Source of the DNA: an uncultured Bacteroidota bacterium
GTDB lineage: Bacteria; Bacteroidota; Bacteroidia; Flavobacteriales; Flavobacteriaceae
Assembly: GCA_903842575.1 (NCBI GenBank)
Contig: CAIMMM010000071.1
Span: forward strand, 1-45,043
DNA length: 45,043 nucleotides
Direction: 5' to 3'
Part shown: positions 8,449-17,449 of the stretch, piece by piece
How the letters are laid out: every line of letters begins with the position of its first letter
Numbering within the stretch: the first letter of the stretch is position 1
Position numbers and translations under genes: made by a program
Notes under the pieces: model-generated
What the model saw: only the letters and a program-made list of their open reading frames with translations
Databases searched by the model: none
Told to the model about the DNA's origin: nothing

Positions 8449-9864
8449 ATGAGAAAATCATTCCTCACATTATTATTTCTTTGTCTATTAAGTAACGCTT
8501 TTGCTCAAGAAAATTTACCCACCGATTATCTTACCAAAGAATTTCATATAGGTAGAAGAGAAGCATTTAGAAGTTTGATGCCTGCCAATTCAGTGGCTAT
8601 TGTTTTCTCTTATCCTGAAAGAAATTTTTCCAATGATGTGAGTTATGTGTACCACCAAAATCCCGATATGTATTATTTAACGGGATACAAAGAACCCAAC
8701 GCAGTACTACTTATCTATAAAGACATGCAAGGAACCGGCGACACCACCTTCAATGAAGTGATTTTTGTTAGAGAGCGCAACGCCGCAAAAGAAATTTGGA
8801 CAGGAAGACGTTTGGGGGTTGAGGGGGTAAAAAAACAATTGGGATTCACTACGGTTTTTAACGGAAAAGAGTTTAAAGATTTCCCTATCGATTTTAAAAA
8901 ATTTGGGAAGGTCATCTGTGATAAAATCCCAACAGACCTAAGAGATGACACTACAGGTTATGACCTTTTTGGATTGCTAAAAACATTTAAAGAAAATAAT
9001 ACTTCTACAACTATTGAAGCCGACATAGCCCTTTTTCAAGAAATCACCAAAAGTCTTAGAGAGATTAAAACTCCGGAAGAACTGGTTTTGATGCGTAAAT
9101 CGGTGAAACTTTCCTGTATGGCACATAATGAGACGATGAAAGCTATTACGCCCAACATGAGTGAGAACGAAATAGACGGAATTCATCATTACATCCATAG
9201 AAAATATGGAGCAGAAGATGAGGGTTATCCAGCCATTGTTGGCGCTGGTGCTAATGCCTGTATTTTACATTATGAAGAAAATAACAATACTAAAATTGAC
9301 AACCAATTGCTGTTGATGGATGTAGGTTCCGAATATCATGGTTACTCTGCCGATGTGACAAGAACGATTCCTGCTAATGGAAAATTTACTACCGAACAAA
9401 AAGCAATTTATCAGTTGGTTTATGACGCGCAAGAAGCAGTTTTTAAAATCTGTAAAGAAGGAACTCCGTTTTCGGATTTACAAAAGAAAGCCAAAGAAGT
9501 CTTATTAATTGGATTAATCAAGCTAGGTATTATAAAAGACGAAACCGAATTGCGCACCTATTATCCCCATGGTTGTTCTCATTTTCTAGGTCTAGATGTG
9601 CATGACAAAGGACATGGAGGGGACATTTTGAAACCTAATATGATTATCACAGTGGAGCCAGGAATTTATATTCCAGCCAATAGCAACTGTGATAAAAAAT
9701 GGTGGAATATTGGTGTGCGCATAGAAGATGATGTTGTTATCCAAAAAGATTCCTTCGAAAATTTATCATCAGAATCCCCAAGAAAATGGGAAGATATAGA
9801 AAAATTAATCGCTAAAAAAAGCAAATTCAATGAAATGAGTTTGCCAAGTTTAGAAGTAAAATAA
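8449..9864 (+). CDS. secreted Xaa-Pro aminopeptidase (M24B)
   Basis: 471 aa. It removes N-terminal residues that precede proline, using two metal ions in a pita-bread fold. A signal peptide MRKSFLTLLFLCLLSNAFAQ indicates periplasmic or outer location, unlike cytoplasmic PepP of E. coli. Metal ligands are visible in order: Asp in LLMDVGSEYHGYSADVTRT (two Asp), His in HGCSHFLGLDVHD, Glu in TVEPGIYIP, Glu in VRIEDDVV. The N-terminal creatinase-like half includes NPDMYYLTGYKEPNAVLL. PepT follows after 20 bases on the same strand, so the two probably form a peptide-degradation operon. Confidence 0.93.
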   Translation: MRKSFLTLLFLCLLSNAFAQENLPTDYLTKEFHIGRREAFRSLMPANSVAIVFSYPERNFSNDVSYVYHQNPDMYYLTGYKEPNAVLLIYKDMQGTGDTTFNEVIFVRERNAAKEIWTGRRLGVEGVKKQLGFTTVFNGKEFKDFPIDFKKFGKVICDKIPTDLRDDTTGYDLFGLLKTFKENNTSTTIEADIALFQEITKSLREIKTPEELVLMRKSVKLSCMAHNETMKAITPNMSENEIDGIHHYIHRKYGAEDEGYPAIVGAGANACILHYEENNNTKIDNQLLLMDVGSEYHGYSADVTRTIPANGKFTTEQKAIYQLVYDAQEAVFKICKEGTPFSDLQKKAKEVLLIGLIKLGIIKDETELRTYYPHGCSHFLGLDVHDKGHGGDILKPNMIITVEPGIYIPANSNCDKKWWNIGVRIEDDVVIQKDSFENLSSESPRKWEDIEKLIAKKSKFNEMSLPSLEVK

Positions 9865-9884
9865 CAAACCTAAATAAAAATTAA

Positions 9885-11156
9885 ATGCAACATATTATTG
9901 ATCGCTTTATAAGCTACGTGACTATCGACACCGAATCGGATGCCAATTCGGAAACAACACCTAGCACAAAAAAACAATTGGTATTGGCCAACCTATTGGT
10001 CCAAGAACTAAAATCTATTGGACTGACAGAAGTAACTATTGACAAAAATGGTTATGTGATGGGCACATTGGAGAGCAATGTCGCACACAAAGTACCTACT
10101 ATCGGATTTATTTCTCATTATGACACCACCCCCGATTTTACAGGAAAAGATGTAAGACCACAAATTATAAAAAAGTATGATGGTGGGGATATTGTTTTAA
10201 ATGCAGAGCAAAATATTGTTTTATCTCCTAAATATTTTAAAGATTTATTGCTTTATAAAGGGCAAACTTTAATCACTACCAACGGATTGACTTTACTTGG
10301 CGCAGATGATAAAGCAGGTTTGACAGAGATTGTTACCGCAATGGAATACTTAGTAAAGCATCCTCAAATCAAACACGGAAAAATAAGAGTTGGTTTTACT
10401 CCCGACGAAGAAATTGGTCGTGGTGCCGATTTATTTGATGTGAAAAAATTTGGTGCCGATTGGGCATACACCATGGATGGAAGTGAAACTGGCGAATTAG
10501 AGTATGAGAATTTTAATGCGGCCGGTGTTAAAATAACTTTCAAAGGAAAAAGTGTGCATCCAGGTTATGCCAAAGGGAAAATGATAAATTCCATGCTCAT
10601 TGCCAATGATTTTATAAATGAATTACCAAAAGGAGAAACACCACAAGAAACTAAAGACTATGAAGGGTTTTTCCACGTAACACAACTTTCAGGCAGTATT
10701 GAAGAAACAAAATTGGAATTAATCATTCGGGATTTTGATGCCAAGAATTTCAAAAAACGCAAAGAGTTTATTAGTGCGACAACCAAGAAATTCAATAAAA
10801 AATTCGCCAAACAATTTGGAGAGGACATTGTAATTACTGTAATAAAAGACCAGTATTACAATATGAAAGAAAAAGTGGAACCCGTAAAATTTATTGTAGA
10901 TTTAGCCGAGAAAGCCATGAAGCAATTGGGCATAAAACCTTTAATAAAGCCCATTCGTGGCGGAACCGATGGCTGCCGACTGTCTTATATGGGATTGCCT
11001 TGTCCCAACATTTTTGCCGGCGGACATAACTTTCACGGCAAATATGAATATGTTCCTGTAGAAAGTATTCAAAAAGCCATTGATGTAATTATTAAAATTG
11101 CGGAGCTAACAGCAACTACCAATTTTACTAAAAAGGAAGATAAAAAGAAAAAATAG
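9885..11156 (+). CDS. pepT: tripeptide aminopeptidase (peptidase T, M20B)
   Basis: 423 aa, the usual PepT length (about 410) plus a short Lys-rich tail. It releases the N-terminal residue from tripeptides in the cytoplasm with two zinc ions. Motifs in order: SHYDTTPDF with the first metal His, [10 protein letters not shown] with the bridging Asp, DEEIGRGAD with the catalytic Glu, [18 protein letters not shown], and [12 protein letters not shown] and [13 protein letters not shown] near the end. It is the second gene of the operon with the secreted aminopeptidase and is followed by a strong hairpin terminator. Confidence 0.95.
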   Translation: MQHIIDRFISYVTIDTESDANSETTPSTKKQLVLANLLVQELKSIGLTEVTIDKNGYVMGTLESNVAHKVPTIGFISHYDTTPDFTGKDVRPQIIKKYDGGDIVLNAEQNIVLSPKYFKDLLLYKGQTLITTNGLTLLGADDKAGLTEIVTAMEYLVKHPQIKHGKIRVGFTPDEEIGRGADLFDVKKFGADWAYTMDGSETGELEYENFNAAGVKITFKGKSVHPGYAKGKMINSMLIANDFINELPKGETPQETKDYEGFFHVTQLSGSIEETKLELIIRDFDAKNFKKRKEFISATTKKFNKKFAKQFGEDIVITVIKDQYYNMKEKVEPVKFIVDLAEKAMKQLGIKPLIKPIRGGTDGCRLSYMGLPCPNIFAGGHNFHGKYEYVPVESIQKAIDVIIKIAELTATTNFTKKEDKKKK

Positions 11157-11177
11157 TTTTTTAATAAAAACATAAAA

Positions 11178-11210
11178 AAAGTCCCATCCGCAAAAGCATG
11201 ATGGGACTTT
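11178..11210. terminator. bidirectional terminator between pepT and yajC
   Basis: AAAGTCCCATC (11178-11188) pairs with GATGGGACTTT (11200-11210) over an 11-nt loop. A/T tracts on both sides suit the convergent pepT and yajC transcripts. Confidence 0.85.
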
Positions 11211-11230
11211 GTATTTTGGAAAACAAATAA

Positions 11231-11506
11231 TTATGCTTTCTTGTTCATTGATGCGGTTAATTCTAAAGAAATAGCAGAACGCTCCATTTTTAATTTTCCT
11301 GACATGGTTTCAATAACTACGGTAGTTTCAGCCATTTCGGAAACCTTACCGTGAAGACCACTTTTTGTAATGATTTTATCACCTACTTTTAATCCTGCTT
11401 CGAATTCTTTTTCTTGTTTAGCTTTTTTCTGTTGGGGTCTAATCATAAAGAAATAGACAACCACGAACATTAATAAAAACGGTAAAAACTGACTTATTTG
11501 TGCCAT
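11231..11506 (-). CDS. yajC: Sec translocase accessory subunit YajC
   Basis: 91 aa. A single membrane helix near the N-terminus (FLPFLLMFVVVYFFMIRPQQ) is followed by KKAKQEKEF and a small beta domain with the GDKIITKSGLHGKV motif, both hallmarks of YajC, which associates with SecDF in the inner membrane. It is the last gene of the nusB - DUF1573 - yajC operon, 6 bases after the lipoprotein gene. Confidence 0.95.
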   Translation of the reverse strand: MAQISQFLPFLLMFVVVYFFMIRPQQKKAKQEKEFEAGLKVGDKIITKSGLHGKVSEMAETTVVIETMSGKLKMERSAISLELTASMNKKA

Positions 11507-11512
11507 AATAGA

Positions 11513-12034
11513 TTATTTTTTTGTTGCTCCTTCCGGAACGTTAATATTTGATTTTATTTTTAATTCTTCTTTTCCTTCTTTTGTATTACAAGTTAGAAAT
11601 ACCGATTTCCCCGTTTCTCCTCTCTTACCAGCAGAGTTGAAAGACACTTTGATTTTGGCACTTTCGCCAGGTTTCACGGCCTCTTTTGGATATTCTGGAA
11701 TAGTACAACCACAAGTTCCTCTTGCACTTAAAATGAACAAATCAGCTTCGCCCGTATTTTTAAATTTAAAGCTGTAGGTAACTTTATCTCCTTGTGTAAT
11801 TTGACCAAAATCATGCTCTTTGGTATCAAATGTTAGTACTGGATATTTCCCGTCGGCAGGCGGTGCTGGTCTAGCAGGTTCTGCATTCATGTCTACACCT
11901 CCTAGCTTAGCTGGTGATTTTACAACATTGGGAACTTCCGTAGCGCTTGTATTAGAAGATGCTTCTTCTTTTTTACAAGATGTTGTGATAACAAATAGTA
12001 CCATAAACAACATAAAACTCATTCTTTTAATCAT
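11513..12034 (-). CDS. DUF1573 lipoprotein
   Basis: 173 aa. The N-terminus MIKRMSFMLFMVLFVITTSC is a lipoprotein signal with Cys20 as the lipidated residue. A ~100-residue DUF1573 immunoglobulin-like domain follows: EHDFGQITQGD, YSFKFKNTGEADL and RGTCGCTIPEYPKE are its conserved blocks, the last with two close cysteines. Members are widespread in Bacteroidota, usually between nusB and yajC as here; the molecular function is unknown. The Pro/Ala-rich linker (residues 50-62) probably spaces the domain from the membrane. A start at the second Met (residue 5) is also possible. Confidence 0.9.
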   Translation of the reverse strand: MIKRMSFMLFMVLFVITTSCKKEEASSNTSATEVPNVVKSPAKLGGVDMNAEPARPAPPADGKYPVLTFDTKEHDFGQITQGDKVTYSFKFKNTGEADLFILSARGTCGCTIPEYPKEAVKPGESAKIKVSFNSAGKRGETGKSVFLTCNTKEGKEELKIKSNINVPEGATKK

Positions 12035-12046
12035 AATTTTTAAATG

Positions 12047-12985
12047 TTACATTAAACCTCTTCCTGTTTTTAAAATTTTATTGTTGGCTTGAAATTCTTT
12101 GACTAGATTGTCTAAAATCCCATTGATAAAAATACTGCTTTTTGGTGTGGAATATTCTTTGGAAATCTCTAAATATTCATTGATGGTTACTTTTACTGGA
12201 ATTGAAGGGAATTTTAAAAATTCACAAATAGCCATTTTTAAAACAATGGTGTCAATTTCCGCAATTCTATCCGCATCCCAATTGGGTGTTTTATCAATAT
12301 ATTCCTTAGCTAATTCTACTTCGTTGAGTATTGTTTTTCTAAAAAGGACACTAACAAATTCTTTGTCTTCTTCGTCTTTATAGAGTTTTGAAACTCTAAA
12401 ATCTGATTTCTCCGTGATTTGATTTAGTTGTTTCAAAATTTGAGTATTCACAACTGGAATATCATCTACCCAAGTTAATTTATTGTCTTCAAGATATTCA
12501 TAAAGTTTATCGTTTGGAGCAATCCATTCGGTAAACATATCAATAACAAACTGTTTATCTTCTTCAAAGCTGCTTCCTTTTTTACTCATGTATTTTTGAT
12601 ACAATTCGCTTTGCTTCACCTCGTCCAATAAAATCAAAATATAGTCATCGTTCATAGACCAATTGTTGATTTTTCTTTTTTCTAAAGCTATATGCAACGA
12701 ACTGTTTTCCTCAAGCAATTGAAGTACAGCATTGTTGGTAAACTTGTAATTGGGTTTTTTTTCTTCAGGTGTTGCTAAATGTTTTTTGCTAGAAGCTTCC
12801 AAAAAAACAATTTCTTTTTTTCTAATTTCTGTCAAAGTAGTCAACATAATTAGATATAAATCCTGAATACTGTCAATACTATGAAGCAAAAACTTCTCTT
12901 CTTTTTCAATATCGTCAGAATTTTTTTGATGCATCGCATAAATGGATTGCATTATTTTAATTCGAATATGTCTCCTGTTTAACAC
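12047..12985 (-). CDS. nusB: transcription antitermination factor NusB, long Bacteroidota form
   Basis: 312 aa, about twice the E. coli protein. NusB binds boxA RNA with S10 and suppresses termination in rRNA operons. The N-terminus LNRRHIRIKIMQSIYAMHQ and the C-terminal block WDADRIAEIDTIVLKMAICE, followed by EYLEISKEYSTPKSSIFINGILDN, are the NusB signatures; the middle ~140 residues are a lineage-specific helical insert. The start codon is GTG: the RRHIR motif begins four residues in and no ATG lies upstream in frame within reach. It is first of the operon with the DUF1573 and yajC genes (gap 12 bases). Confidence 0.93.
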   Translation of the reverse strand: MLNRRHIRIKIMQSIYAMHQKNSDDIEKEEKFLLHSIDSIQDLYLIMLTTLTEIRKKEIVFLEASSKKHLATPEEKKPNYKFTNNAVLQLLEENSSLHIALEKRKINNWSMNDDYILILLDEVKQSELYQKYMSKKGSSFEEDKQFVIDMFTEWIAPNDKLYEYLEDNKLTWVDDIPVVNTQILKQLNQITEKSDFRVSKLYKDEEDKEFVSVLFRKTILNEVELAKEYIDKTPNWDADRIAEIDTIVLKMAICEFLKFPSIPVKVTINEYLEISKEYSTPKSSIFINGILDNLVKEFQANNKILKTGRGLM

Positions 12986-13011
12986 CTTGTAAGAACTTTT
13001 ATAAAATTAAA

Positions 13012-13036
13012 GGAGCGAAAGAAAATCTTTCGCTCC
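13012..13036 (-). terminator. terminator of the leucine dehydrogenase gene
   Basis: GGAGCGAAAG and CTTTCGCTCC form a perfect 10-bp stem with a 5-nt loop. On the minus strand it is followed by TTTAATTTTAT. It separates leucine dehydrogenase from nusB. Confidence 0.85.
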
Positions 13037-13064
13037 GCAAAAATAGTAATTATTTTCAATCCGC

Positions 13065-14171
13065 TTATTTATTCGCGTTTTCTTTTTTTCTAATATCAAT
13101 TCTATTTTGAGCAATTTGCATCGCCGCTTGTTGGGTTGTTAAATTATTGGCATCCGCAAAATTAAAAATCTCTAAAGTAGTGTTATAAATATTTTCGGTT
13201 CTTCGCATGGCTTCTGCTTTATCATACTTCATGATTTCACTGTAAACATTAATAATCCCACCCGCATTAATTAAGAAATCTGGTGCATAAGCAATCCCTC
13301 TTTCTCTTAATATTGGACCATGTACCGTTTCAATAGCCAACTGATTATTGGCTGCACCCGCAATTACTTTTGCCTTTATTTTATAAATAGTATCGTCATT
13401 TAATGTTGCTCCAAGTGCACAAGGCGAATAAATGTCAACATCAGCACTGTATAAATCATCTCCCGCAAAAATAATGGCACCATATTTTGAGACCATATTT
13501 TCCATTTTATCTTGATGTATATCTGAAACATATACTATCGCTCCTTCTTTTGTCAAATAATCAATTAAAGTTTCACCAACATGACCTGTTCCTTGAACTA
13601 ATACTTTTTTTCCTGATAAATTTTCTGATCCAAATTTATATTTCGCAGCCGCTTTCATTCCCATAAAAACGCCAAATGCCGTTACAGGCGATGGATTTCC
13701 AGAACCACCAATAGATTCAGAAATACCAGTTACATAAGGTGTAACTTCCCTAATTCTATCCATATCGGCTGTTGTAGTTCCAACATCTTCGGCGGTGATG
13801 TATTTTCCACTTAATCCATTTACAAACTGTCCAAAACGTGTAATTAACTCTGGCGTTTTATGAATTTTAGAATCCCCAATAATAACTGCCTTTCCACCAC
13901 CAAGATTTAATCCTGTTATGGCAGATTTATAAGTCATACCGCGAGAAAGTCGCAACACGTCATTTAATGCTTCCCATTCGTTAGCATAATTCCACATTCT
14001 AGTGCCTCCAAGTGCTGGCCCCATAACTGTGTTATGTATTCCAATAATTGCTTTTAAACCCGTATCTTTGTCGTTACAAAAAACAATTTGTTCATGATTA
14101 TCAAAAGACAATTGCCCAAAAACTGGATCCATTTTTTGAAGTTCTTTTTGTGTTACGCTTTCTGAAGTCAT
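13065..14171 (-). CDS. Leu/Val/Phe-type amino acid dehydrogenase (probably leucine dehydrogenase)
   Basis: 368 aa, standard for leucine dehydrogenase. It deaminates branched-chain amino acids to 2-oxo acids with NAD+. The catalytic region shows GPALGGTRMW, LSRGMTYKSAITGLNLGGGKAVI with its two functional lysines, and a Rossmann glycine motif VQGTGHVGETL. INAGGIINVYSE near the C-terminus is also conserved. Whether leucine, valine or phenylalanine is preferred cannot be read off reliably. It is a single-gene unit with its own terminator. Confidence 0.92.
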   Translation of the reverse strand: MTSESVTQKELQKMDPVFGQLSFDNHEQIVFCNDKDTGLKAIIGIHNTVMGPALGGTRMWNYANEWEALNDVLRLSRGMTYKSAITGLNLGGGKAVIIGDSKIHKTPELITRFGQFVNGLSGKYITAEDVGTTTADMDRIREVTPYVTGISESIGGSGNPSPVTAFGVFMGMKAAAKYKFGSENLSGKKVLVQGTGHVGETLIDYLTKEGAIVYVSDIHQDKMENMVSKYGAIIFAGDDLYSADVDIYSPCALGATLNDDTIYKIKAKVIAGAANNQLAIETVHGPILRERGIAYAPDFLINAGGIINVYSEIMKYDKAEAMRRTENIYNTTLEIFNFADANNLTTQQAAMQIAQNRIDIRKKENANK

Positions 14172-14371
14172 AGAATTTAAATTTTAATTGAAATTGCGAA
14201 TTTATTAAAAAGGTTGTTTTAAATTATTCTTTTTTTTGATTATATTCGATTTATGTTGTTATAAATAGCGATATGCCAATATGAAAGTTGAAAACATTAA
14301 AGAATTTAAAGATAACCTAACTACTTAATTAACAACAAAACTAAATAATAAATATCCTTTATTGTAAAATA

Positions 14372-16129
14372 ATGAAAGAATTACAATATTTAAATAAATA
14401 TTTTGCCAAATATAAATACCGCTTTCTATTAGGTATTTTTATCACCATAATAGCACAAATCTTCTCTCTGTTTACTCCAAAGTTAATTAGCAAATCCTTC
14501 AGAGCCATTGAAGAATTTCATAAGAGTGGCATGAATGCTTCGGTAATAAAAACAGAATTAACTCATAACATCCTATTAATCATAGCTAGCACATTAATTG
14601 CCGGTATTTTAACTTTTTTGATGCGTCAAACATTAATCGTTATGTCTCGCCATGTAGAGTTTGATTTAAAAAATGAAGTTTTCAGGCAATATGAAAATCT
14701 TTCTCAAAATTTTTACAAAAAAAACAGAACTGGCGATTTAATGAATCGAATTAGTGAAGATGTTGGAAAAGTAAGAATGTATGTTGGGCCAGCAGTTATG
14801 TATACCATTAATACCTTTATACGATTTACAATTGTCATTATCTATATGTATAATGTTTCACCACTACTAACATTGTATACTTTATTACCATTACCTGTTT
14901 TAGCACTTATTATTTTCAGATTAAGTAAAGAAATCAATAAACGCAGTACTATTTTTCAACAATATTTGTCAAAAATATCAAGTTTCACTCAGGAAATATT
15001 TTCCGGAATTCGAGTAGTAAAAGCTTATGCACTAGAAAATCAATATCAAAATAATTTGGTTGATTTAGCTAAGGAAAGTAAAACCAAAAGCATGAGTTTG
15101 GCAAGAGTACAATCGCTTTTCGGCCCGCTAATGATAGCTTTAATTGGTGTGAGCAATTTAGTCGTGATTTATTTTGGCGGATTAATGTACATCAATGGAA
15201 CTATAAAAAGTATTGGAACCATCGCCGAATTTATTTTATATGTCAATATGCTAACATGGCCCGTAGCATCCATTGGCTGGGTTTCTTCCTTAGTTCAGGA
15301 AGCGGAAGCCTCCCAAAAACGTATTAACGAATTCTTGAAAATTGAACCCGAAATCAAAAATAAAGCGGAGGAGCATTCCGTAATTAAAGGCGAAATTGAA
15401 TTTAAAAATGTAACTTATACCTATCAGGACACGGAAATTATTGCATTAAAAAATATTTCTTTTACGGTGAAAAAAGGAGAAACACTTGCCATTTTAGGAA
15501 AGACAGGCTCAGGAAAATCGAGCATTCTTTCTTTGATTACGAGAATGTATGACATATCCGAAGGAACTATAACTATTGATGGTGAAAAAATTGACGAGGT
15601 GAATTTATCCGATTTACGCAACAGTATTGGAATTGTACCTCAAGACGCTTTCCTTTTTTCAGATACTATTAAAAATAATATCAAATTTGGGAAAGGAAAT
15701 GCTACTGATGAAGAAGTTTTTACAGCCGCAAAACAAGCCGTAGTCCATGATAATATTGTGAATTTTAACAATCAGTATGAAACGATTTTAGGAGAAAGAG
15801 GCATAACATTATCTGGAGGACAAAAACAACGCGTTTCTATAGCGCGTGCCATTATAAAAGATCCTAAAATTTTATTGTTTGACGATTGCCTTTCGGCTGT
15901 AGATACCGAAACCGAAGAACAAATTTTAAATAATTTATTAAAAATTTCAAAGGACAAAACAACCATTATTGTAAGTCATCGCGTTTCTTCGGCAAAAAAT
16001 GCAGATAAAATCATTATTCTTGAGAATGGAAAGATACTTCAAGAAGGTTCTCATAATCAATTAGTAAACCAAGAAGGGTATTATTCCGAGTTATATTTAA
16101 AACAACTTTCTGAAAAAGAATTGAATTAA
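14372..16129 (+). CDS. ABC exporter, TM and ATPase domains fused
   Basis: 585 aa. Six membrane helices (about residues 15-310) are fused to one nucleotide-binding domain, the MsbA/BmrA half-transporter layout. Walker A is GKTGSGKSS (376-384), the signature is LSGGQKQR (480-487), and the switch is SHR (535-537). The Walker B end reads LLFDDCLSAVD: the catalytic Glu expected after the Asp is Asp505, as in the degenerate member of some heterodimeric exporters. No partner half-transporter is adjacent, so it either forms a slow homodimer or pairs with a gene elsewhere. The substrate is unknown. DUF3276 follows after 71 bases. Confidence 0.9.
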   Translation: MKELQYLNKYFAKYKYRFLLGIFITIIAQIFSLFTPKLISKSFRAIEEFHKSGMNASVIKTELTHNILLIIASTLIAGILTFLMRQTLIVMSRHVEFDLKNEVFRQYENLSQNFYKKNRTGDLMNRISEDVGKVRMYVGPAVMYTINTFIRFTIVIIYMYNVSPLLTLYTLLPLPVLALIIFRLSKEINKRSTIFQQYLSKISSFTQEIFSGIRVVKAYALENQYQNNLVDLAKESKTKSMSLARVQSLFGPLMIALIGVSNLVVIYFGGLMYINGTIKSIGTIAEFILYVNMLTWPVASIGWVSSLVQEAEASQKRINEFLKIEPEIKNKAEEHSVIKGEIEFKNVTYTYQDTEIIALKNISFTVKKGETLAILGKTGSGKSSILSLITRMYDISEGTITIDGEKIDEVNLSDLRNSIGIVPQDAFLFSDTIKNNIKFGKGNATDEEVFTAAKQAVVHDNIVNFNNQYETILGERGITLSGGQKQRVSIARAIIKDPKILLFDDCLSAVDTETEEQILNNLLKISKDKTTIIVSHRVSSAKNADKIIILENGKILQEGSHNQLVNQEGYYSELYLKQLSEKELN

Positions 16130-16200
16130 ATATTGTTTTGTAACAAAAAAATTGTCATTTTTGAACTGTACATAAACACGACCAAATTCACTGAAAAGAT

Positions 16201-16578
16201 ATGAGAGAAAATGATATGTTAGAAAAAGATGAGATTTTTTCTAAAGTTTTAAGAGCAGGAAGAAGAACTTATTTCTTCGATGTTAGGGCCACAAAAGCCG
16301 ATGATTATTACATTACCATTACCGAAAGCAAAAAGTTCACAGAAGAAGATGGTTCGTTTCATTTTAAAAAACATAAAATCTATTTATACAAAGAAGACTT
16401 TGCAGCTTTCGCTGAAATTCTAGATGAAATGACATCTTTTGTTTTAAACAATAAAGGCGAAGAAGTTATCTCTGAGAGACATCAAAAAGATTTCAAAAAA
16501 GAATACCATACGGAAAGCACAGAAGAAGTCCCAACTTCCGAAAAAAGTTTTACCGATATTAATTTTGACGATATTTAA
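16201..16578 (+). CDS. DUF3276 / PUR-family nucleic-acid-binding protein
   Basis: 125 aa. One PUR repeat, the Pur-alpha-like fold of Bacteroidota: EIFSKVLRAGRRTYFFDVRA, YITITESKK and KHKIYLYKEDFAAFAEILDE are the typical blocks. Characterised family members bind single-stranded DNA or RNA; the in vivo role here is unknown. The acidic, flexible tail (residues 90-125) is usual. A second Met at residue 6 could also be the start. It ends in a strong terminator. Confidence 0.9.
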   Translation: MRENDMLEKDEIFSKVLRAGRRTYFFDVRATKADDYYITITESKKFTEEDGSFHFKKHKIYLYKEDFAAFAEILDEMTSFVLNNKGEEVISERHQKDFKKEYHTESTEEVPTSEKSFTDINFDDI

Positions 16579-16587
16579 ACCAAAATC

Positions 16588-16617
16588 AAAGCCCAATATT
16601 TAAAAATTTTGGGCTTT
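16588..16617 (+). terminator. terminator after the DUF3276 gene
   Basis: AAAGCCCAA (16588-16596) and TTGGGCTTT (16609-16617) form the stem, followed directly by T residues; a textbook rho-independent signal. Confidence 0.9.
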
Positions 16618-16633
16618 TTTTAAACTAATAATT

Positions 16634-16852
16634 ATGAATAAATTTGTCGCTTTTATCCACAGATACGGGATTGTAGTGCATTTATTAAGTCTCATTTTTT
16701 GGTTATGGCTTATTAGCATAAACTATGAAAAAATGCAGCTTGGCGATGCTAATTTACCAACAAAAATCTCATTCTATTTTGGATGTGTTCTTTTACTACT
16801 GTCGACTTTTAATTTAATTAATGCCGTACGAAAGTTTAAAAACAAAGGTTAA
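16634..16852 (+). CDS. small two-helix membrane protein
   Basis: 72 aa with two hydrophobic stretches (about 11-29 and 46-64) and a basic end VRKFKNKG, suggesting an inner-membrane hairpin with the tail in the cytoplasm. I do not recognise a family. It follows a terminator, so it needs its own promoter. Its stop overlaps the convergent CsaA gene by 4 bases. It could be a minor conserved protein of the group. Confidence 0.6.
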   Translation: MNKFVAFIHRYGIVVHLLSLIFWLWLISINYEKMQLGDANLPTKISFYFGCVLLLLSTFNLINAVRKFKNKG

Positions 16853-17226
16853 CCAATTCGTAGTCCGTTTTCCACTATCAAATCGGAAGTGAGCAACACA
16901 ATATCGTCTTCGTTTACCGAGCCAAGTACTAAACATTCACTCATAAATTTTCCAATTTGCTTTTTTGGAAAATTAACCACCGCTATAATTTGTTTCCCAA
17001 TCAATTCTTCTTTTGAATAACGCTTTGTTATTTGAGCCGAAGATTTTTTAATTCCAATTTTTTTACCAAAATCAATTGTGAGTTGATAGGCCGGTTTTAT
17101 TGCTTCTGGGAAATCATTGGCTTCAATAATGGTTCCAACACACATTGCTACTTTTTCAAAATCGTGCCATGATAAATTATTTTCAAAGTGTGCTTCCATA
17201 GTCCTTAAATTTTCCTTTGTTATCAT
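16849..17226 (-). CDS. csaA: CsaA-like tRNA-binding-domain protein
   Basis: 125 aa. The core from residue 22 is an EMAP/Trbp111-like OB fold: VGTIIEANDFPEA, LTIDFGKKIGIKKSSAQITKRY and AVVNFPKKQIGKFMSECLVLG closely match CsaA. CsaA was described as a secretion-related chaperone in Bacillus and structurally resembles tRNA-binding domains. It is about 15 residues longer at the N-terminus than Bacillus CsaA; Met10 (17199) is an alternative start. Confidence 0.85.
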   Translation of the reverse strand: MITKENLRTMEAHFENNLSWHDFEKVAMCVGTIIEANDFPEAIKPAYQLTIDFGKKIGIKKSSAQITKRYSKEELIGKQIIAVVNFPKKQIGKFMSECLVLGSVNEDDIVLLTSDLIVENGLRIG

Positions 17227-17449
17227 TTTATATGCTCAAAGTACGCTTTTTTTAATGAAATTTCACAAACAATAAACATGCTTGATCTTTTTTTAATCAC
17301 ACCCAACAGGGTAATTCATTCCTAATCTCGTTTTAGATTCTACTTGTTTTTTAACTACCGATAATAAATGAAAAATTAAAATTTATTTTTATACATTTAT
17401 TTCTAATTAAAGGAGCAATTTTGCTCAATAATTTAAAGCTTGAAATTAA

